Assembly (NCBI GenBank): GCA_027596945.1
Contig: JADGJH010001392.1
Location: 1 to 10,267, forward strand
Length of the DNA: 10,267 nt
Source: Physocladia obscura
Lineage: Eukaryota > Chytridiomycota > Chytridiomycetes > Chytridiales > Chytriomycetaceae
Direction: 5' to 3'
This document shows, one piece after another, positions 7,513-10,267 of the stretch. The notes under the pieces were generated by a model. That model ran no database searches and had not been told where the DNA came from. It saw nothing but the letters and a program-made list of their open reading frames with translations. Numbering within the stretch: the stretch's first letter is position 1; each line of letters opens with the position of its first letter. A program made the translations under genes and the position numbers.

Positions 7513-8168
7513 TTGGTTTGATTGAATTGGTTTTGTTCTGAATGGATTCTTTGCAGAAAAACTTTCACATTTCAACCTATTTTTACATCTCCTCAGTGTG
7601 CCACCCTTATATCACTCATCATTCAATTCTGATTGTTAGCTTTTGGTTTTTGTAGATTAGAAACTGCTTAAAATAATATTTTTTGATTGGGGTAGCGATG
7701 CTTTCTTTTTTTATTTATTGTACTGTTTAAGACCGCGCCAAGTTAATCAAATTTTCACAAAAACAAGTTTTCTTTCTCTATTCGTTTGATCATGGAAAAA
7801 AAAAAGGAAGATATGAACGAGCTGTGAAGAAAATGAAAGTGTGTGAGGGTTGAATGGTTGGGTGGTGTGGGCAGCTACACATGCTTCCTCTGTCTTGTAA
7901 GAGTATATTACCTAGTATTCGCAAGTGTGCTAATTTGCAAGTAGTTTACATTAAAAAACGAGAGTGGTGAATGTGAATCATCCACTTAGTGAAACTTTGA
8001 ATTGATTGATCATTGCGAAATCGTGGATAAATAAATAAAGTAGTAAAGCCTTTCGATCTACCCATTTTCATATTTGTTTTTTTGTTATGATAGGAATTTC
8101 ACCTGTTGGTGTCCTTTGAATATGAGGAGAGAAATTTTTGTCAAGAAGTTTTTGGTTTGGAACGACGG
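7513..8168. promoter_or_regulatory. Divergent promoter region, transporter (-) and velvet gene (+)
   Basis: The two start codons point away from each other across about 656 bases with no supported protein gene between. The region is AT-rich, with a TGGATAAATAAATAAAG stretch near 8022-8040 as a possible TATA-like element on the plus side. A T-rich tract ending in TATGATAG at 8093 looks like a splice acceptor, and GTAAGA at 7897 looks like a donor, so the velvet transcript may have a 5' leader intron. I cannot identify specific factor sites with confidence. Confidence 0.45.
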
Positions 8169-8367
8169 ATGCAAAACCAGAACAACGGCGCGGAAAACAA
8201 CGACAACAACAGCAGCAGCTCGGCAAGCAAAAATGCAGCAACCGGTGCGCTCGGACACGAAAATATTAAACAGCACGAGGGGGAAGAAAGCCAAATCATC
8301 CCCCAACATCAGCTCTCACATCAACTACAGGCACCACACGCCGCACGAGCAGCCCAGCCCGAACTAA
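8122..8367 (+). other. Upstream ORF overlapping the velvet start codon
   Basis: An ATG at 8122 with A at -3 opens an 81-codon frame that runs through the velvet ATG at 8169 in another frame and stops at 8365-8367. Its product is a Thr/Lys-rich sequence produced by the repetitive coding DNA, so I do not propose a functional peptide. If the transcript starts upstream, this ORF would be scanned first and could reduce velvet translation. Confidence 0.35.
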
Positions 8368-10267
8368 GCAGCTCCATCGAGAACAACGAGAGTATCGAGA
8401 GTATCGAAATTATCGAGAGCAGCAGAAATAGCAGCGCGACTAATTGCTTTGCTCCCGCGTTGAACCCAGCGTCTGTGTCTGCAGCTGCCGAGTCAGAAGA
8501 TACGGGATCGCAGCAGCAACAACAACACTTAATACACCCCAAAGCCCACACACATCGCCTCGTTGTCAGACAGCAGCCGCTGCACTCACGAATGTGTGGC
8601 TTTGGCGACAAAGGTTTTTTTTTTCTCATTCCCCACCACTCGTTTATCCTCACTTTGACAATTTTCACTGCTTTGAAAAAAATTTTTTTTTTTTTTTTTG
8701 AACGGCATGTTGCATCTATCTTTCATTTTTTTATTCCCTTTTTTTATATTACTTACGCCTCCTTCCATTTTTTGGGGCGAGGCAGGACTTTTTCTTTTTT
8801 TCTCCTTTGTTAAACACCTCCCATCTCGATAGTCGACAGACGTCCCGTCGACCCGCCTCCAGTCATCCAGCTCGAAATCACATCAGCAGGAACCCCTCAA
8901 GACATGTATGGTCCAAAACTCATCCACCCCCACCAAAATAAAAAAGGAAATACATTGACTTTTTTGTTTTTAAACACCACACACAGCTCATACCTGTACA
9001 ACCCATACTATTTCATGTACGCATCACTCGTCAGCACTGATAATGAAAATGAAATTCACATTCTGCATGACGGCAAAACGAGATCTACCACAGGTTCTAT
9101 CGTGTCGTCGCTCTACAGACTCAAAGATTTGGATAACAAGGACGGGGCGTTTTTCGTGTTTCCTGATTTGTCGGTGCGTATGGATGGGAGTTATAGATTG
9201 AAGGTGAGGGTGACTTTTTTTTTTTTTGTATTTGTTGAGCAATGCGAAGCATTTTGTGTACTCTTTGTTCTATATTTGAATAATTAGGAAACTGAATTAA
9301 AATACGGGTTTTTTTTTAATGCAGTTTTCTTTGTTCGAGATTATAAATTCTGTTATGTATTATTGTACAAGCATCGTGTCCAACGTATTCAGTAAGTTTG
9401 TTATTTATTTATTTTTATTTCAGGAGGCTAAATTGAATAATCCACTTTACTTTAGACGTGTATTCAGCGAAAAAGTTTCCTGGAATGGAAGAGTCGACAT
9501 TTCTTTCGAAAGCTTTTGCGGAACAGGGCCTCAAGATTCGTATAAGGAAAGAACTTCGTGTGAGAAGGTAGTTTGAAATACAAAATATGAGTAATTAACT
9601 CACCAACTGTTCAGTCGTACTGCAAAAAGCCAGCAAAGTAACGGAAACGAATTACCTAGCGATAAAAAGAGATCTAGTTTAGACAGTGACGACGAAGAAC
9701 AATCAGATGGTCTCTCAAACTCGACAGATCATGTTAATAAGGTGTGATTTAGCAAAGTTTCATTCATCAAAGTAATTATTTACACCTTTTTAAATTATTT
9801 TTTTTAATGTTGAAGAAAACAAAAAACGATCGAAATTCTTCTGACGGGGCCACAAATCCGACGAACGGCTCGTCATCCAGTTTTCAAAATGAAAACGAAA
9901 CCCAACGTCATGAATTTTCTTGCAAACAGCCAGAAGTCGGGCACCAACCTCCACAGCAACGCCACACTAACAGTTTTAGCAACCCACAAAGTGCGCACCA
10001 CCAATATTCCACCACTCATAATTCTCCCAGCAATTATAATCCTCCGCCCCCGCAGCAATATCAGCAATATTCGCGTCCAATAGGAGGTCCACATCCGTAT
10101 ACTCCAGTGCGTGACGTGTCTCAATTACGCCCTTCGCCGCCGGATGACAGTTATTGGAGGAGATATTCTGGAGAATATAATCAACATTCTCCGGCGCCTC
10201 ACAGATACCCGGTAGGACCAGGATACGGCGGATACCATTATGGAGGTTACTATTATTGCCTTTTTTT
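8169..10267 (+). CDS. velB: Velvet-domain regulator, VelB-like (3' end outside window)
   Basis: Exons: 8169-8613, 8833-8905, 8987-9203, 9325-9391, 9456-9567, 9615-9741, 9816-10267 (open at the right edge). Phases agree at every junction (1, 2, 0, 1, 2, 0), giving at least 497 residues. The velvet domain spans about 129-304: HRLVVRQQP and RMCGFGDK close exon 1, [13 protein letters not shown] is in exon 2, then [27 protein letters not shown] and [18 protein letters not shown], then [13 protein letters not shown] and [18 protein letters not shown]. The last two blocks resemble VelB more than VosA or VeA. VelB acts in the nucleus and, with VeA or VosA partners in Aspergillus, links development and secondary metabolism to light. 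The N-terminus is Asn/Ser/Gln-rich (five Gln at 115-119); the tail after 305 is acidic, then Gln/Pro/Tyr/Gly-rich. The start is tentative: the ATG has C at -3 and the frame is open back to 8094. Confidence 0.9.

Noticed and set aside
9319..9576. Continuous open frame through the velvet region, using no intron or the CAG at 9421-9423 as acceptor
   Set aside because: It loses the conserved velvet block. Splicing 9391 to 9456 restores [13 protein letters not shown] and the following RIRKELR in phase.

Overview
The window looks like nuclear DNA of a fungus, most likely an early-diverging (non-Dikarya) lineage. The strongest evidence is a velvet-domain regulator (velvet proteins are essentially fungal). 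Genes are split by many short introns (47-219 nt, mostly 50-100), with GT...AG ends and matching phases. Non-coding DNA is AT-rich with many long T runs. The other recognisable families, an FLVCR-type transporter and a Siva-like zinc-finger remnant, fit an early-diverging fungus better than an ascomycete. I cannot name the species.

Layout. 158-1302 (+): three-exon leucine-zipper (bZIP-like) regulator with a TATA box upstream. 1646-2069 (-): two-exon gene for a 123-residue single-pass membrane protein of unknown family. 2632-3300 (-): a stretch that still reads like exons but carries a frame break and an in-frame TAA, probably a decaying gene. 3301-4116: AT-rich spacer with two small palindromic structures. 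4117-5353 (+): gene model encoding two copies of a six-cysteine domain, each on its own exon and each followed by a Ser/Thr-rich linker, with a C-terminal hydrophobic tail. 5403-5643 (-): remnant of a Siva-type cysteine/zinc finger with one frameshift and premature stops, tail-to-tail with the preceding gene. 5779-7512 (-): five-exon FLVCR-family major facilitator transporter, 467 residues. 7513-8168: divergent promoter region. 8169-10267 (+): VelB-like velvet regulator, seven exons, running off the right edge.

The genes do not form a pathway. Two encode regulators (zipper protein, velvet), two encode membrane or surface proteins, one encodes a transporter and two are damaged. The velvet and transporter genes share one intergenic region and could share control elements. 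Exon models were made by hand from splice signals, phase agreement and family conservation; transcript data would settle them.
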